NCBI GenBank assembly: GCA_002391555.1
Contig: DGFG01000143.1
Location: 1-19,033 of the forward strand
Source: Firmicutes bacterium UBA3906
GTDB lineage: Bacteria; Bacillota; Clostridia; Caldicoprobacterales; DTU083
Length of the DNA: 19,033 bases
Reading direction: 5' to 3'
In this document: one piece after another, positions 7,657-16,244 of the stretch
Layout: each line of letters starts with the position of its first letter
Position numbering within the stretch: position 1 is the first letter of the stretch
Notes under the pieces: model-generated
Told to the model about the DNA's origin: nothing
Seen by the model: the letters and a program-made list of their open reading frames with translations, nothing else
Databases searched by the model: none
Position numbers and translations under genes: made by a program

Positions 7657-10005
7657 TTGGCAAAGAAAAAGAAGAAAAAGCAAACCCACAAAAACAAGGC
7701 TTTACACGAAGTATTAGGTATAATGATTGTCTCACTGGGTTTGTTCTTAGGTCTATCTATATATTTTCCCACTTATGCAGGGACGGTGGGTTTGTTTCTA
7801 TCTGAAAAATCTAAGGGTCTCTTTGGTTTAGCGGCTTATATAATGCCTCTAATAGTAATAGTAGCAGGGATATTTACGATTATCGCTTATAAAAAACAGG
7901 TTAACAAGGCCAAACTGATACTGTCAATTATTACTGTATTACTTGTATTTGGGCTTTTACATGTTTTCTTTTTTAAAAGAATTAGTAGTCTAACAAGTGA
8001 AACAGCAGATTACCTAGATTTTATTAAAAGCTCTTACCAAGCTGGTACTGATAGTATGGGGGCAGGTGCATTTGCAGCAACCTATGTTTATCCTATACAT
8101 TTTCTCTTTGGTCTAGCAGGCTCATACCTCTTTATAATATCAATAATACTAGTTAACCTATTACTATTGACCAATCTGTCGCTTAAAGACATAGGCAGCG
8201 ATATATACAGACAATATAAGAAGAAAAGTAGCCAAAAAAAGAAAAAGAGTAAAGATGAAAAAGTTAGCATGCCTAGAACCAGTAAGAAAGCAGAAAAGAA
8301 GCTTTATGTAGATGATATAAAAGACATTAAAAAAGAAGAAAAGATACAAGATATAGTACCACTAAAGGATTCATTTACAAGTAGTAGCAAGGTAATTCAG
8401 GAAGATGACATTAAAATAGTCGACTTTAACAAGCCGGTAGAATCTGATACTGGTATAGAGAATAAAGATATAGAAGTTGACATAGATAATAAAAACCTAG
8501 AAAAAATAGAGCAGGTACAAGCTGGGGAGAGCGTAGAGGATATCAAAAAGCAAATCGAATCTAGGCAAGAGACTCTACCCTATATGATACCACCAATAAG
8601 TCTATTAAAAGAAGCAAGTCATAACATAAATACTGGTAAACAAGACAAGAATGTTTTAAAGAATGCTAGGACCCTTGAGGATACACTCAAAAGCTTCGGA
8701 GTTGACGCCAAGGTAGTTCAGGTAAGCAGAGGCCCTATTATAACTAGGTATGAGCTACAACCTGCACCTGGTGTTAAGGTAAGCCGTATTGTTAACCTGT
8801 CCGATGATATAGCTTTAGGCCTAGCAGCACAAAGTGTCAGAATAGAAGCACCAATACCAGGTAAAGCGGCAATAGGCATAGAAGTACCAAACCAAGATAT
8901 AGCACCAGTATACCTGAGAGAGGTACTAGACACATATAGCTTTAAAAATAAAAAATCAAAACTTACAATTGCTCTAGGCAAAGATATAGCTGGCAAAAAC
9001 ATCATAGCAGATCTTGCTCAGATGCCTCACTTATTAATAGCAGGAGCAACTGGTTCAGGAAAAAGTGTGTGCATCAATTCGATAATTATAAGCTTGTTAT
9101 ACAAGGCAACGCCTGATGAGGTAAAGCTTATTATGATCGATCCAAAAGTAGTAGAACTAAGTGTTTACAATGGTATACCACACCTTTTAATACCTGTAGT
9201 AACTGAACCTAAAAAAGCGGCAGGTGCATTAAACTGGGCAGTACAAGAGATGATCTCTAGGTATAAAATGTTTGCAGATAAGGGCGTTAGAGATTTCGAC
9301 AGATACAATGAACAGCTCGGTGACGATGAAGACCCGATTCCACAAATAGTAATAATTATAGATGAACTGTCAGACCTAATGATGGTAGCACCAAATGATG
9401 TAGAAGATGCCATCTGGAGACTTGCCCAAATGGCCAGAGCTGCAGGAATCCATCTAGTAATAGCGACTCAGAGACCTTCAGTTGATGTAATAACTGGGGT
9501 TATTAAAGCTAATATTACTTCTAGGATAGCTTTTGCTGTATCATCCCAGACTGACTCTAGAACCATACTCGATATGGGTGGAGCAGAGAAACTACTAGGA
9601 AAAGGTGACATGCTATTCTCGCCTGCTGGTTCAAACAAGCCCTTTAGGGTTCAGGGAGCATTTATAAGTGAAAAGGAAGTAGAAGCAGTTGTAAAGTGTA
9701 TAAAGAACCAAAATGAAGGACCTGTATACAATATGGAGGTATTAGAAGAGACAGCTGTTGACAGCGATGGAAAGATCAACGAAGAATATGATGAACTATT
9801 ACCTGATGCAATTGAGATAGTAATAGATGCAGGTCAAGCCTCCATTTCAATGCTACAACGAAGACTGCGTGTTGGTTATGCAAGGGCAGCTAGACTGATA
9901 GATGAGATGGAAAACAGAGGTCTGATTTCTGGCTTTGATGGAAGTAAGCCTAGGAATGTACTGATAAGCAGAGATGAGTTTGAACAATTGTTTGAGAAAG
10001 ATTGA
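7657..10005 (+). CDS. spoIIIE: DNA translocase SpoIIIE/FtsK
   Basis: A membrane-anchored, ATP-driven hexameric motor that moves chromosomal DNA through closing septa, including into the forespore. The N-terminus is very lysine-rich (AKKKKKKQTHKNK), as in SpoIIIE. Four or so membrane segments lie between about residues 20 and 175, followed by a charged, low-complexity linker (about 180-320). The motor's alpha and beta domains follow, with Walker A GATGSGKS at 463-470, Walker B IVIIIDEL with D569-E570, and the RAAGIHLVIATQRPSVDVITG segment. The winged-helix gamma domain (about 715-782) contains QASISMLQRRLRVGYARAARLIDEME, which reads polar DNA sequences. The 782-aa length is typical. TTG 7657 gives an 'AKKK' start like the B. 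subtilis protein and fits the Shine-Dalgarno. It lies between aspartokinase and rimO, as expected from conserved order. Sporulation-specific versus general FtsK role cannot be told from sequence alone. Confidence 0.95.
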   Translation: MAKKKKKKQTHKNKALHEVLGIMIVSLGLFLGLSIYFPTYAGTVGLFLSEKSKGLFGLAAYIMPLIVIVAGIFTIIAYKKQVNKAKLILSIITVLLVFGLLHVFFFKRISSLTSETADYLDFIKSSYQAGTDSMGAGAFAATYVYPIHFLFGLAGSYLFIISIILVNLLLLTNLSLKDIGSDIYRQYKKKSSQKKKKSKDEKVSMPRTSKKAEKKLYVDDIKDIKKEEKIQDIVPLKDSFTSSSKVIQEDDIKIVDFNKPVESDTGIENKDIEVDIDNKNLEKIEQVQAGESVEDIKKQIESRQETLPYMIPPISLLKEASHNINTGKQDKNVLKNARTLEDTLKSFGVDAKVVQVSRGPIITRYELQPAPGVKVSRIVNLSDDIALGLAAQSVRIEAPIPGKAAIGIEVPNQDIAPVYLREVLDTYSFKNKKSKLTIALGKDIAGKNIIADLAQMPHLLIAGATGSGKSVCINSIIISLLYKATPDEVKLIMIDPKVVELSVYNGIPHLLIPVVTEPKKAAGALNWAVQEMISRYKMFADKGVRDFDRYNEQLGDDEDPIPQIVIIIDELSDLMMVAPNDVEDAIWRLAQMARAAGIHLVIATQRPSVDVITGVIKANITSRIAFAVSSQTDSRTILDMGGAEKLLGKGDMLFSPAGSNKPFRVQGAFISEKEVEAVVKCIKNQNEGPVYNMEVLEETAVDSDGKINEEYDELLPDAIEIVIDAGQASISMLQRRLRVGYARAARLIDEMENRGLISGFDGSKPRNVLISRDEFEQLFEKD

Positions 10006-10024
10006 TAACTAGGGGGAAAATTAA

Positions 10025-11365
10025 TTGAATAAAACACTTGGTATTGTATCTCTGGGTTGTGCAAAAAATCAAGTAGACTCAGAGGTAATGCTTGGATTAC
10101 TAAAGGATAAGGGATACAAGATTGTAAATAGATCAATCGATGCAGAAGTGATTATTGTTAATACATGTGGATTTATTGAAACTGCCAAGGAGGAGTCATT
10201 AAACGCAATATTAGAGCAAGCAAAATTCAAAAAACATGGAAAATGCAAGACCCTTGTCGTAGCAGGTTGCTTAGCAGAACGATATAATAAGGAACTACTA
10301 GAACAGATTCCAGAGATAGATGCTATAGTAGGCTCAGGTGATTATATGAAGATAGCATCTGTATTAGACGAGGTAAATGAAGGTGAAAGGGTATGTAAAT
10401 ATGGAAGCATTAATCAGACCTTTACAGGCCATTTACCTAGGGTTGTTAGTAGCTCAAAGCCTACTGCTTACCTTAAAATAGCTGAGGGCTGTGACAATAG
10501 ATGTACTTATTGCATTATACCAAGTCTTCGTGGTGAATATAGGAGTAAACCTTTAAACTACGTATTAGATGAAGCCAAAAATCTTGCTAGACAAGGCTTT
10601 AAGGAATTAATACTTGTAGCCCAAGATATTACAAGATATGGCCAGGATTCCAATGGACAATATGATCTAAACCTATTATTAAGGGAATTGTGTAAAATAG
10701 AAGGTGTTAAGTGGATTAGGTTACTTTATGCCTACCCGGACAGGATTACAAAAGAATTGATAAATACTATAGCTACAGAAGACAAAATTTGCAAATACCT
10801 GGATATACCTATACAACATATAAGTCAGAAAATACTTACAAGTATGAATCGTACATCGAATAGTAGCGACATAGTAAGACTAGTTAAATATATACGAGAA
10901 AAAATTCCAGCAATAGTATTAAGAACTTCATTAATAGTAGGTTTTCCAGGAGAGAGCGAAGAAGATTTTAAAGAGCTAGAGGACTTTTTAGAAGAGGGCT
11001 ATTTTGATCATGTGGGGATATTCACCTACTCTAGAGAAGAAGGGACCACTGCTGCCTTAATGGATATGCAGATAGCTCATGAAATAAAACTAGAAAGACA
11101 GCAAAAGCTTTACGCTATTCAAAAGAGGATTTCTAAGCGACTAAATAGAAAGAGAATGGGACAATCTTGTGATATCCTTATTGAAGGCCTTGATTCAGAT
11201 GGAGTATACTATGGTAGAAGCTATGGTGAAACACTAGAGTCAGATGGCTTGGTGTATGTATTGTCAAATATAGATTTACAAGTAGGTAGTTTTTACAAGG
11301 TTAGGATTAATAAAGCCTATGAATATGATTTACTGGGGGAAGTAGAAGATAATGAACTTAGCTAA
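10025..11365 (+). CDS. rimO: Ribosomal protein S12 methylthiotransferase RimO
   Basis: RimO is a radical SAM enzyme with two iron-sulfur clusters that adds a methylthio group to the conserved aspartate of ribosomal protein S12. The N-terminal UPF0004 domain carries three cysteines for the auxiliary cluster: Cys12 (SLGCAKNQVDSE), Cys48 (NTCGF) and Cys82 (VAGC). The radical SAM motif is C156-DNR-C160-TY-C163, followed by IIPSLRGEYRS, which favours RimO over MiaB. LIVGFPGESEEDF and GIFTYSREEGT are also family segments. A TRAM domain ends the protein (about 375-446). The start is TTG 10025 after an AGGGGG site at 10011-10016. The stop overlaps pgsA by 14 bases, indicating translational coupling. 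Length of 446 aa is normal. Confidence 0.95.
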   Translation: MNKTLGIVSLGCAKNQVDSEVMLGLLKDKGYKIVNRSIDAEVIIVNTCGFIETAKEESLNAILEQAKFKKHGKCKTLVVAGCLAERYNKELLEQIPEIDAIVGSGDYMKIASVLDEVNEGERVCKYGSINQTFTGHLPRVVSSSKPTAYLKIAEGCDNRCTYCIIPSLRGEYRSKPLNYVLDEAKNLARQGFKELILVAQDITRYGQDSNGQYDLNLLLRELCKIEGVKWIRLLYAYPDRITKELINTIATEDKICKYLDIPIQHISQKILTSMNRTSNSSDIVRLVKYIREKIPAIVLRTSLIVGFPGESEEDFKELEDFLEEGYFDHVGIFTYSREEGTTAALMDMQIAHEIKLERQQKLYAIQKRISKRLNRKRMGQSCDILIEGLDSDGVYYGRSYGETLESDGLVYVLSNIDLQVGSFYKVRINKAYEYDLLGEVEDNELS

Positions 11366-11891
11366 CAAAATAACTATAACAAGGATTTTCCTAATACCAG
11401 TTTTTCTTGTGCTGATGCTTATAGAGTTTAAATATCATAACTTTTTAGCAGCTGCTGTATTTATTATAGCAGCTAGTACTGATAGTCTTGATGGCTATAT
11501 TGCAAGAAAGAGAAATTTAATAACCAATTTCGGCAAGTTTATCGACCCACTAGCTGACAAGTTATTAGTAACATCTGCCCTAATAGTGTTGGTTAGTAAG
11601 GGTCAAGTACCAGCTCTTGTAGCTATTATTATCATAAGTAGAGAGTTTATTATAACTGGATTTAGGTTACTAGCATCGTCAGAGGGAGTAGTCCTTGCAG
11701 CAAGCTGGCTGGGTAAGGTTAAAACTGTAACTCAGATAGTAGCGATAATAGCCATAATCATTGGCAACTTCCCTTTTACTTATATTAATTTTCCTTTTGA
11801 TATAATTGTCCTTTATATTTCTGTAATATTTACAGTGATTTCAGCTGTAGACTATATATATAAAAATAGAAAGCTAGTTAAAGAAGATTGA
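11352..11891 (+). CDS. pgsA: CDP-diacylglycerol--glycerol-3-phosphate 3-phosphatidyltransferase
   Basis: It makes phosphatidylglycerol phosphate, the committed step to acidic phospholipids, in the cytoplasmic membrane. The CDP-alcohol phosphotransferase signature D-G-x2-A-R-x8-G-x3-D-x3-D is complete, with D47, G48, A51, R52, G61, D65 and D69. Hydrophobic segments near residues 9-24, 30-42, 88-105, 123-140 and 148-168 agree with a polytopic enzyme. At 179 aa it has standard length. ATG 11352 lies inside the end of rimO in another frame (14-base overlap), with a GGGGGA site about ten bases upstream. cinA follows after 25 bases, so rimO-pgsA-cinA form one operon. Confidence 0.95.
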   Translation: MNLANKITITRIFLIPVFLVLMLIEFKYHNFLAAAVFIIAASTDSLDGYIARKRNLITNFGKFIDPLADKLLVTSALIVLVSKGQVPALVAIIIISREFIITGFRLLASSEGVVLAASWLGKVKTVTQIVAIIAIIIGNFPFTYINFPFDIIVLYISVIFTVISAVDYIYKNRKLVKED

Positions 11892-11916
11892 TTATTCAAG
11901 ACTCAGGGGGCACTAT

Positions 11917-13152
11917 ATGAAAGCAGAAATTATTAGTATAGGAACTGAGTTATTATTGGGGCATATACTAAACACAAATGCTCAATTTCTATCCCAGCAA
12001 CTATCTATACTGGGGATTGACCTATATTTTCAGACATCTGTAGGAGATAATAGAGAAAGGCTAATGCAGGCTCTCGATATTGCTTTTAATAGGGCCGACA
12101 TCGTAATAACTACAGGTGGCTTAGGGCCAACAGACGATGACTTGACAAGGCAAACAATAGCTGACTTTTTTAATATTAACTTATCTTTACACAATGAAAG
12201 CCTTGGGCAGATAAAAGATTACTTAAAAAAGAGAAATAGACCCTTTACTCCAAATAACTATAGCCAGGCAATGTTTCCAGAGGAGGCTCTTATCTTACCT
12301 AATGACAATGGTACAGCTCCTGGCTTTATGTTAAAAAGGGACAAACATTTATTCATATCATTTCCTGGCCCTCCTAATGAGCTCAAACCCATGTTTCTTA
12401 ATCATGTAAAGGACAAATTAATGGGGCTATCTAATGAAATTATTTATTCGTGGCTAGTTAAAACATATGGGGTTGGAGAGTCGCAGTTAGAAGAGATTCT
12501 AAAGGATTTGTTTACATCTCAATCTAACCCAACCCTTGCCTCCCTAGTAGCAGGAGGATATGTTAACATTAGAATCACAGCAAAAGCAATGAACGAACAG
12601 GATGCTTATAGCTTAATGGAGCCTATGCTTAAGACAATTAAGAGCAGGCTAGGTGACGCTGTCTTTGGCTATAACGATGATAGTTTAGAGTCTGTAGTTG
12701 TGAGCTTGTTAAAGGAAAAGGGTTATAGGCTGGCAGTAGCTGAGTCATGTACAGGTGGGAAAGTAAGTGATCTAATTACAAAGGTAGCAGGGGCCTCGGA
12801 GGTGTTTATGGAGGGCCTTGTCACATATAGTAACGAAGCCAAGATAAAAAGGCTTAAGGTCAAGGAGGAAACGATAAAGCAATTTGGTGCTGTTAGCCAG
12901 CAGACTGCTATGGAAATGGCCGAAGGTGTACGAAGAGAACTAGATACAGATATTGGGATTTCAACCACAGGTATAGCTGGACCCGGTGGTGGGAGTAAAG
13001 AAAAACCTGTAGGTTTAGTATATTTAGCAATAGCAAGTAGGGAAAGGCAAATGGTAAAAAGAGCTTACTTTACTGGAAACCGGTCAAGTATTAAGCATAG
13101 TGCCTCCAATGAACTACTTAATTTGTTAAGGCTACACCTAATAAAAAGATAA
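11917..13152 (+). CDS. cinA: CinA family protein (nicotinamide-nucleotide amidohydrolase fused to MoaB-like domain)
   Basis: CinA is a two-domain cytosolic protein. The N-terminal MoaB/MogA-like domain (about 1-170) contains IGTELLLG and TTGGLGPTDDDLTR, and in studied homologues hydrolyses ADP-ribose or similar pyrophosphates. The C-terminal domain (about 255-411) has AVAESCTGGKVSDLI with the serine used for NMN deamidation, plus STTGIAGPGGGSKEKPVGLVYLA. Together these suggest pyridine nucleotide salvage. In streptococci cinA is linked with recA and competence, and here too it lies directly upstream of recA. However, recA has its own promoter and LexA site, so coupling is probably partial. 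GGGGC precedes ATG 11917 with normal spacing. The length is typical for the family. Confidence 0.95.
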   Translation: MKAEIISIGTELLLGHILNTNAQFLSQQLSILGIDLYFQTSVGDNRERLMQALDIAFNRADIVITTGGLGPTDDDLTRQTIADFFNINLSLHNESLGQIKDYLKKRNRPFTPNNYSQAMFPEEALILPNDNGTAPGFMLKRDKHLFISFPGPPNELKPMFLNHVKDKLMGLSNEIIYSWLVKTYGVGESQLEEILKDLFTSQSNPTLASLVAGGYVNIRITAKAMNEQDAYSLMEPMLKTIKSRLGDAVFGYNDDSLESVVVSLLKEKGYRLAVAESCTGGKVSDLITKVAGASEVFMEGLVTYSNEAKIKRLKVKEETIKQFGAVSQQTAMEMAEGVRRELDTDIGISTTGIAGPGGGSKEKPVGLVYLAIASRERQMVKRAYFTGNRSSIKHSASNELLNLLRLHLIKR

Positions 13153-13199
13153 GCTGACGTTTATATTTCAATTACTAGCAAATAAAGTTAAGAAAAAGG

Positions 13200-13227
13200 T
13201 TGACAAGCTAGAATAATGGGGTATAAT
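13200..13227 (+). promoter_or_regulatory. Sigma-A promoter for recA
   Basis: Perfect TTGACA (13200-13205) and perfect TATAAT (13222-13227) hexamers are separated by 16 bp. This is the strongest consensus promoter in the window. The expected start, near 13234, falls in the LexA box. Confidence 0.9.
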
Positions 13228-13233
13228 GAAATA

Positions 13234-13245
13234 GAACAAACGTTC
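13234..13245 (+). promoter_or_regulatory. LexA (SOS) operator for recA
   Basis: GAAC-AAAC-GTTC is an exact match to the Firmicute LexA/DinR half-site pattern GAAC-N4-GTTC. It starts seven bases after the -10 and overlaps the expected transcription start. Bound LexA would block recA transcription until DNA damage. Confidence 0.9.
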
Positions 13246-13303
13246 TAGTATATATGGTATATAGGTTACAAGATAGGGCAAAAAAACAAAAGGCAGGTGA
13301 TAT

Positions 13304-13322
13304 CCTGATTTAAGATCAGGGG
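13304..13322 (+). promoter_or_regulatory. Hairpin covering the recA ribosome binding site
   Basis: CCTGAT (13304-13309) pairs with ATCAGG (13315-13320) around a TTAAG loop. The only well-placed Shine-Dalgarno for recA, AGGGG (13318-13322), shares three bases with the 3' arm. This could dampen recA translation; it is inferred from base pairing only. Confidence 0.4.
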
Positions 13323-13328
13323 ATAGGT

Positions 13329-14342
13329 ATGGATAAGAAAAAGGCATTAGACATTGCTATGTTGCAAATTGAAAAGCAGTTCGGAAAAGGCTCTATTATG
13401 AAATTAGGTGAGTCGCCACATTTAAGCATCGAAACAATATCAACAGGCTCTCTAGAATTAGACCTTGCTCTAGGCGTAGGGGGTATTCCTAGGGGACGTG
13501 TAACTGAAATTTTTGGTCCTGAATCGTCAGGTAAGACAACTGTTGCACTCCACGTAATAGCAGAAGCACAAAAGTTAGGTGGAACAGCAGCCTTTGTTGA
13601 CGCTGAGCATGCTCTAGATCCTCAATATGCTAGCAATCTTGGAGTTAATATTGATGATTTACTAGTATCCCAGCCTGACACAGGAGAGCAAGCACTGGAA
13701 ATAACAGAAGCGCTTGTACGCAGTGGAGCAGTAGATATTATTGTTATAGACTCAGTTGCTGCATTAGTTCCTAGGGCAGAAATAGAAGGGGAAATGGGAG
13801 ATTCACATGTGGGTTTGCAGGCTAGGATGATGTCACAAGCCCTCAGGAAATTATCTGGTGCAATTAACAAATCCAAAACTGCAGCAATCTTTATCAACCA
13901 GCTTAGAGAAAAAATCGGCGTAATGTTTGGTAATCCAGAAACTACCCCAGGTGGAAGGGCTCTTAAATTCTATTCATCTATCAGGTTAGATGTTCGTAGA
14001 ATTGAAACACTTAAGCAGGGGACACAAATGGTAGGGAATAGAACAAGAGTCAAGGTTGTCAAAAATAAAGTAGCCCCTCCTTTCAAACAAGCTGAATTTG
14101 ATATTATCTATGGTGAAGGTATCTCAAAAGAAGGGTCAATCCTAGATATTGCTTCAGAGCACGATATAATAAATAAGAGTGGTGCATGGTATTCATACGG
14201 AGATAACCGAATAGGACAAGGTAGGGAGAATGCTAGAAAATTCCTCATAGACAATCCTGATATAACCGAGGAGATCTATGAACGGGTTAGAAAGGAAGTA
14301 CTCAACCTCCCAGCAGTATCATCTGATGTAGAAGGAATATAA
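13329..14342 (+). CDS. recA: Recombinase RecA
   Basis: RecA polymerises on single-stranded DNA, drives homologous strand exchange and triggers LexA self-cleavage. Walker A is GPESSGKT at 63-70, the catalytic glutamate is E93 in VDAEH, and Walker B ends at D141 in [11 protein letters not shown]. Loop regions are seen at [25 protein letters not shown] and at [30 protein letters not shown], which contacts DNA. At 337 aa it has a short C-terminal tail compared with E. coli; no intein is present. Control is by a consensus promoter with a LexA box at the start site. A terminator follows, so recA appears to be a single-gene unit between cinA and rny. Confidence 0.98.
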   Translation: MDKKKALDIAMLQIEKQFGKGSIMKLGESPHLSIETISTGSLELDLALGVGGIPRGRVTEIFGPESSGKTTVALHVIAEAQKLGGTAAFVDAEHALDPQYASNLGVNIDDLLVSQPDTGEQALEITEALVRSGAVDIIVIDSVAALVPRAEIEGEMGDSHVGLQARMMSQALRKLSGAINKSKTAAIFINQLREKIGVMFGNPETTPGGRALKFYSSIRLDVRRIETLKQGTQMVGNRTRVKVVKNKVAPPFKQAEFDIIYGEGISKEGSILDIASEHDIINKSGAWYSYGDNRIGQGRENARKFLIDNPDITEEIYERVRKEVLNLPAVSSDVEGI

Positions 14343-14353
14343 ATAAATTGACC

Positions 14354-14380
14354 AAGCCCCTATATAAGGGGCTTAGTATT
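14354..14380 (+). terminator. Rho-independent terminator after recA
   Basis: An 8-bp GC-rich stem, AAGCCCCT (14354-14361) with AGGGGCTT (14367-14374), closes an ATATA loop, then AGTATT. The T tract is short, but the stem is strong and lies 11 bases after the recA stop. Confidence 0.75.
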
Positions 14381-14434
14381 TGGCTATTTTTACATTAAAA
14401 CTTCATTATCTTTAGTGATTGCATACAATTATCC

Positions 14435-14463
14435 TTGACACTTATGTAAAAAGGATATAAGAT
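14435..14463 (+). promoter_or_regulatory. Candidate promoter for rny or for a short leader RNA
   Basis: A perfect TTGACA (14435-14440) is followed 17 bp later by TAAGAT (14458-14463), or 15 bp later by TATAAG (14456-14461). A separate perfect TATAAT at 14478-14483 has no recognisable -35. Transcription from the first would start about 140 bases before rny. Confidence 0.5.
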
Positions 14464-14531
14464 ATATTTAGTTTTAGTATAATTTAATTTTAACTTTAAA
14501 ACTAGTGTAAAGACTGAATAACTATTACACG

Positions 14532-14567
14532 AACCGAGTTTAAGTACTTTACTCGGTTTATTATTTG
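14532..14567 (+). terminator. Terminator-like hairpin in the rny leader (possible attenuator)
   Basis: AACCGAGT (14532-14539) pairs with ACTCGGTT (14551-14558), eight perfect pairs; the loop contains the self-complementary AAGTACTT. A T-rich run, TTTATTATTT, follows. It lies upstream of rny and after the candidate promoter, so transcripts would either stop here as a ~100-nt RNA or read through into rny. Confidence 0.5.
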
Positions 14568-14608
14568 AAGAAAACTATAAAATTAAAAATTGAGGAGGTG
14601 TACCTTAT

Positions 14609-16144
14609 TTGCTACCAGAATTAGCAATTGGCCTGGTAGTAGCCACTGGAGGTGCGGTCCTCGGGTACTATTATCGAAAGCGGATTGCAGAAGGTAAGAT
14701 TTCAAGTGCAGAAGAAGCCGCTAAGAAGATTGTAGAAGAAGCTGAAAAGCAAGCCGAGGCAAGTAAACGTGAAGCCCTGTTAGAAGCAAAAGAAGAAATA
14801 CACAAACTGCGAAGTGATATTGACAGAGAAAGCCGTGAAAGACGAAGTGAAGCCCAGAGGATAGAGAGAAGACTACAACAAAAAGAAGAAAATCTAGAAA
14901 AGAAATCAGAATCCTTAGACACTAGAGAAGAAGCAATAAACAAAAGGCTTAGGGAACTGAACAAGAAGCAAGAACAAGTTGAATCACTATACAACAAACA
15001 GCTCAATGAACTAGAGAGAATTTCTGGGTTTACTAGGGAACAAGCTAAGGAGCACTTAATTGAAAGTGTTGAAAAAGAAATAACTCACGAGATAGCAGTA
15101 AAATACCGTGAGATAGATGCTAGGTACAAAGAAGAAGCTGAAAAGAACGCTAAAAAGACTATAGCATTGGCAATACAGAAATATGCTGCTGATCACGTTG
15201 CTGAGTCGACTGTATCAGTAGTAGCATTGCCTAACGATGAAATGAAAGGGAGAATTATCGGCCGAGAAGGCAGAAATATTAGAACCCTTGAGACAGCAAC
15301 AGGAATTGACCTTATTATAGATGACACACCAGAAGCAGTAATATTGTCTGGTTTCGATCCAATAAGAAGGGAAATTGCCAGAATTGCGCTTGAAAAGTTA
15401 ATAGTCGACGGTAGAATACATCCAGCACGTATAGAAGAAATGGTAGACAAGGCAAAGAAAGAAGTAGATACACAGATACGTGATGTTGGTGAACAAGCAG
15501 TATTTGATGTTGGATTACATGGAGTTCATCATGAGATAGTCAAATTGCTTGGTAGATTAAAATACAGAACAAGCTATGGGCAAAATGTTTTGAATCATTC
15601 TATTGAGGTAGCGCATTTGGCAGGAATTATGGCGGCTGAACTAGATGCAGACGTTAGATTAGCTAAAAGAGCTGGTCTTTTACATGACATAGGTAAGGCT
15701 GTAGATCACGAAGTCGAAGGGTCCCACTCTCAAATAGGGGCAGACTTAGCCAAGAGATATCGTGAGAACCCTGATGTTATTCATGCAATAGCAGCCCACC
15801 ATGGTGACATTGACGCCATGACAATAGAAGCTGTTTTAGTTCAGGCAGCAGATGCGATTTCTGCAGCTAGACCTGGTGCTAGACGTGAAACACTAGAAGC
15901 TTACATCAAGAGATTAGAAAAGTTAGAAGAAATAGCAAATTCCTTCGCAGGAGTAGAAAAATCCTTTGCAATTCAAGCAGGGAGAGAAATTCGTATCATG
16001 GTAAAACCTGAAAAGGTAAACGATGATGAAGCCGTCCTTATGGCTAGAGATATAGTCAAGGTAGTAGAAAAAGATCTTGACTATCCAGGACAAATTAAAA
16101 TCAATGTAATTAGAGAAACAAGAGCAGTAGATTATGCTAAATAA
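14609..16144 (+). CDS. rny: Ribonuclease Y
   Basis: RNase Y is a membrane-anchored endoribonuclease that starts decay of many mRNAs in Firmicutes. One N-terminal membrane segment (about 3-22) is followed by a long, highly charged coiled coil (about 30-190). A KH domain (about 200-260) contains [12 protein letters not shown]. The HD domain has H330 ([11 protein letters not shown]) and the H359-D360 pair in [12 protein letters not shown], the metal centre for cleavage. At 511 aa it is close to the usual ~520. TTG 14609 follows a strong GAGGAGG site and gives a start directly before the membrane helix. The stop codon lies within the terminator stem. Unlike B. subtilis, spoVS follows directly without ymdB in between. 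Its expression may be tuned by the leader hairpin. Confidence 0.97.
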   Translation: MLPELAIGLVVATGGAVLGYYYRKRIAEGKISSAEEAAKKIVEEAEKQAEASKREALLEAKEEIHKLRSDIDRESRERRSEAQRIERRLQQKEENLEKKSESLDTREEAINKRLRELNKKQEQVESLYNKQLNELERISGFTREQAKEHLIESVEKEITHEIAVKYREIDARYKEEAEKNAKKTIALAIQKYAADHVAESTVSVVALPNDEMKGRIIGREGRNIRTLETATGIDLIIDDTPEAVILSGFDPIRREIARIALEKLIVDGRIHPARIEEMVDKAKKEVDTQIRDVGEQAVFDVGLHGVHHEIVKLLGRLKYRTSYGQNVLNHSIEVAHLAGIMAAELDADVRLAKRAGLLHDIGKAVDHEVEGSHSQIGADLAKRYRENPDVIHAIAAHHGDIDAMTIEAVLVQAADAISAARPGARRETLEAYIKRLEKLEEIANSFAGVEKSFAIQAGREIRIMVKPEKVNDDEAVLMARDIVKVVEKDLDYPGQIKINVIRETRAVDYAK

Positions 16145-16173
16145 GATGTGGGCAACCACATCTTATTCTTTTT
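16141..16173 (+). terminator. Rho-independent terminator after rny
   Basis: A perfect 11-bp stem, ATAAGATGTGG (16141-16151) with CCACATCTTAT (16156-16166), closes a GCAA (GNRA-type) loop. It is followed by TCTTTTT. The stem includes the rny stop codon. Confidence 0.92.
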
Positions 16174-16182
16174 CCTAGAAAA

Positions 16183-16211
16183 AAAGGTTTTCATATACTA
16201 GCGTAGAATAT
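16183..16211 (+). promoter_or_regulatory. Sigma-H-like promoter for spoVS
   Basis: AAAGGTTTT (16183-16191) differs from the sigma-H -35 pattern RNAGGAWWW at one base. GTAGAATAT (16203-16211) matches the -10 pattern RNNGAATWW fully. The 11-bp gap agrees with the B. subtilis spacing. The B. subtilis spoVS gene is known to depend on sigma-H, which supports the reading. Confidence 0.7.
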
Positions 16212-16244
16212 ATAACTTAGATACTATGATGGGGGGTAGACCTG

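Noticed and set aside
8164..8349. Phenylalanine-rich minus-strand frame in the spoIIIE linker
   Set aside because: It is the antisense of the lysine-rich linker of SpoIIIE and has no supporting signals.
13295..13313. Leader peptide before recA using AGGTGA and a CTG codon
   Set aside because: The reading would be only two codons (CTG ATT) before TAA and lacks a normal start codon, so I treat it as non-coding.
14671..15006. Serine- and leucine-rich minus-strand frame within rny
   Set aside because: Its composition is the expected antisense of the charged coiled coil of RNase Y; no independent evidence of coding.
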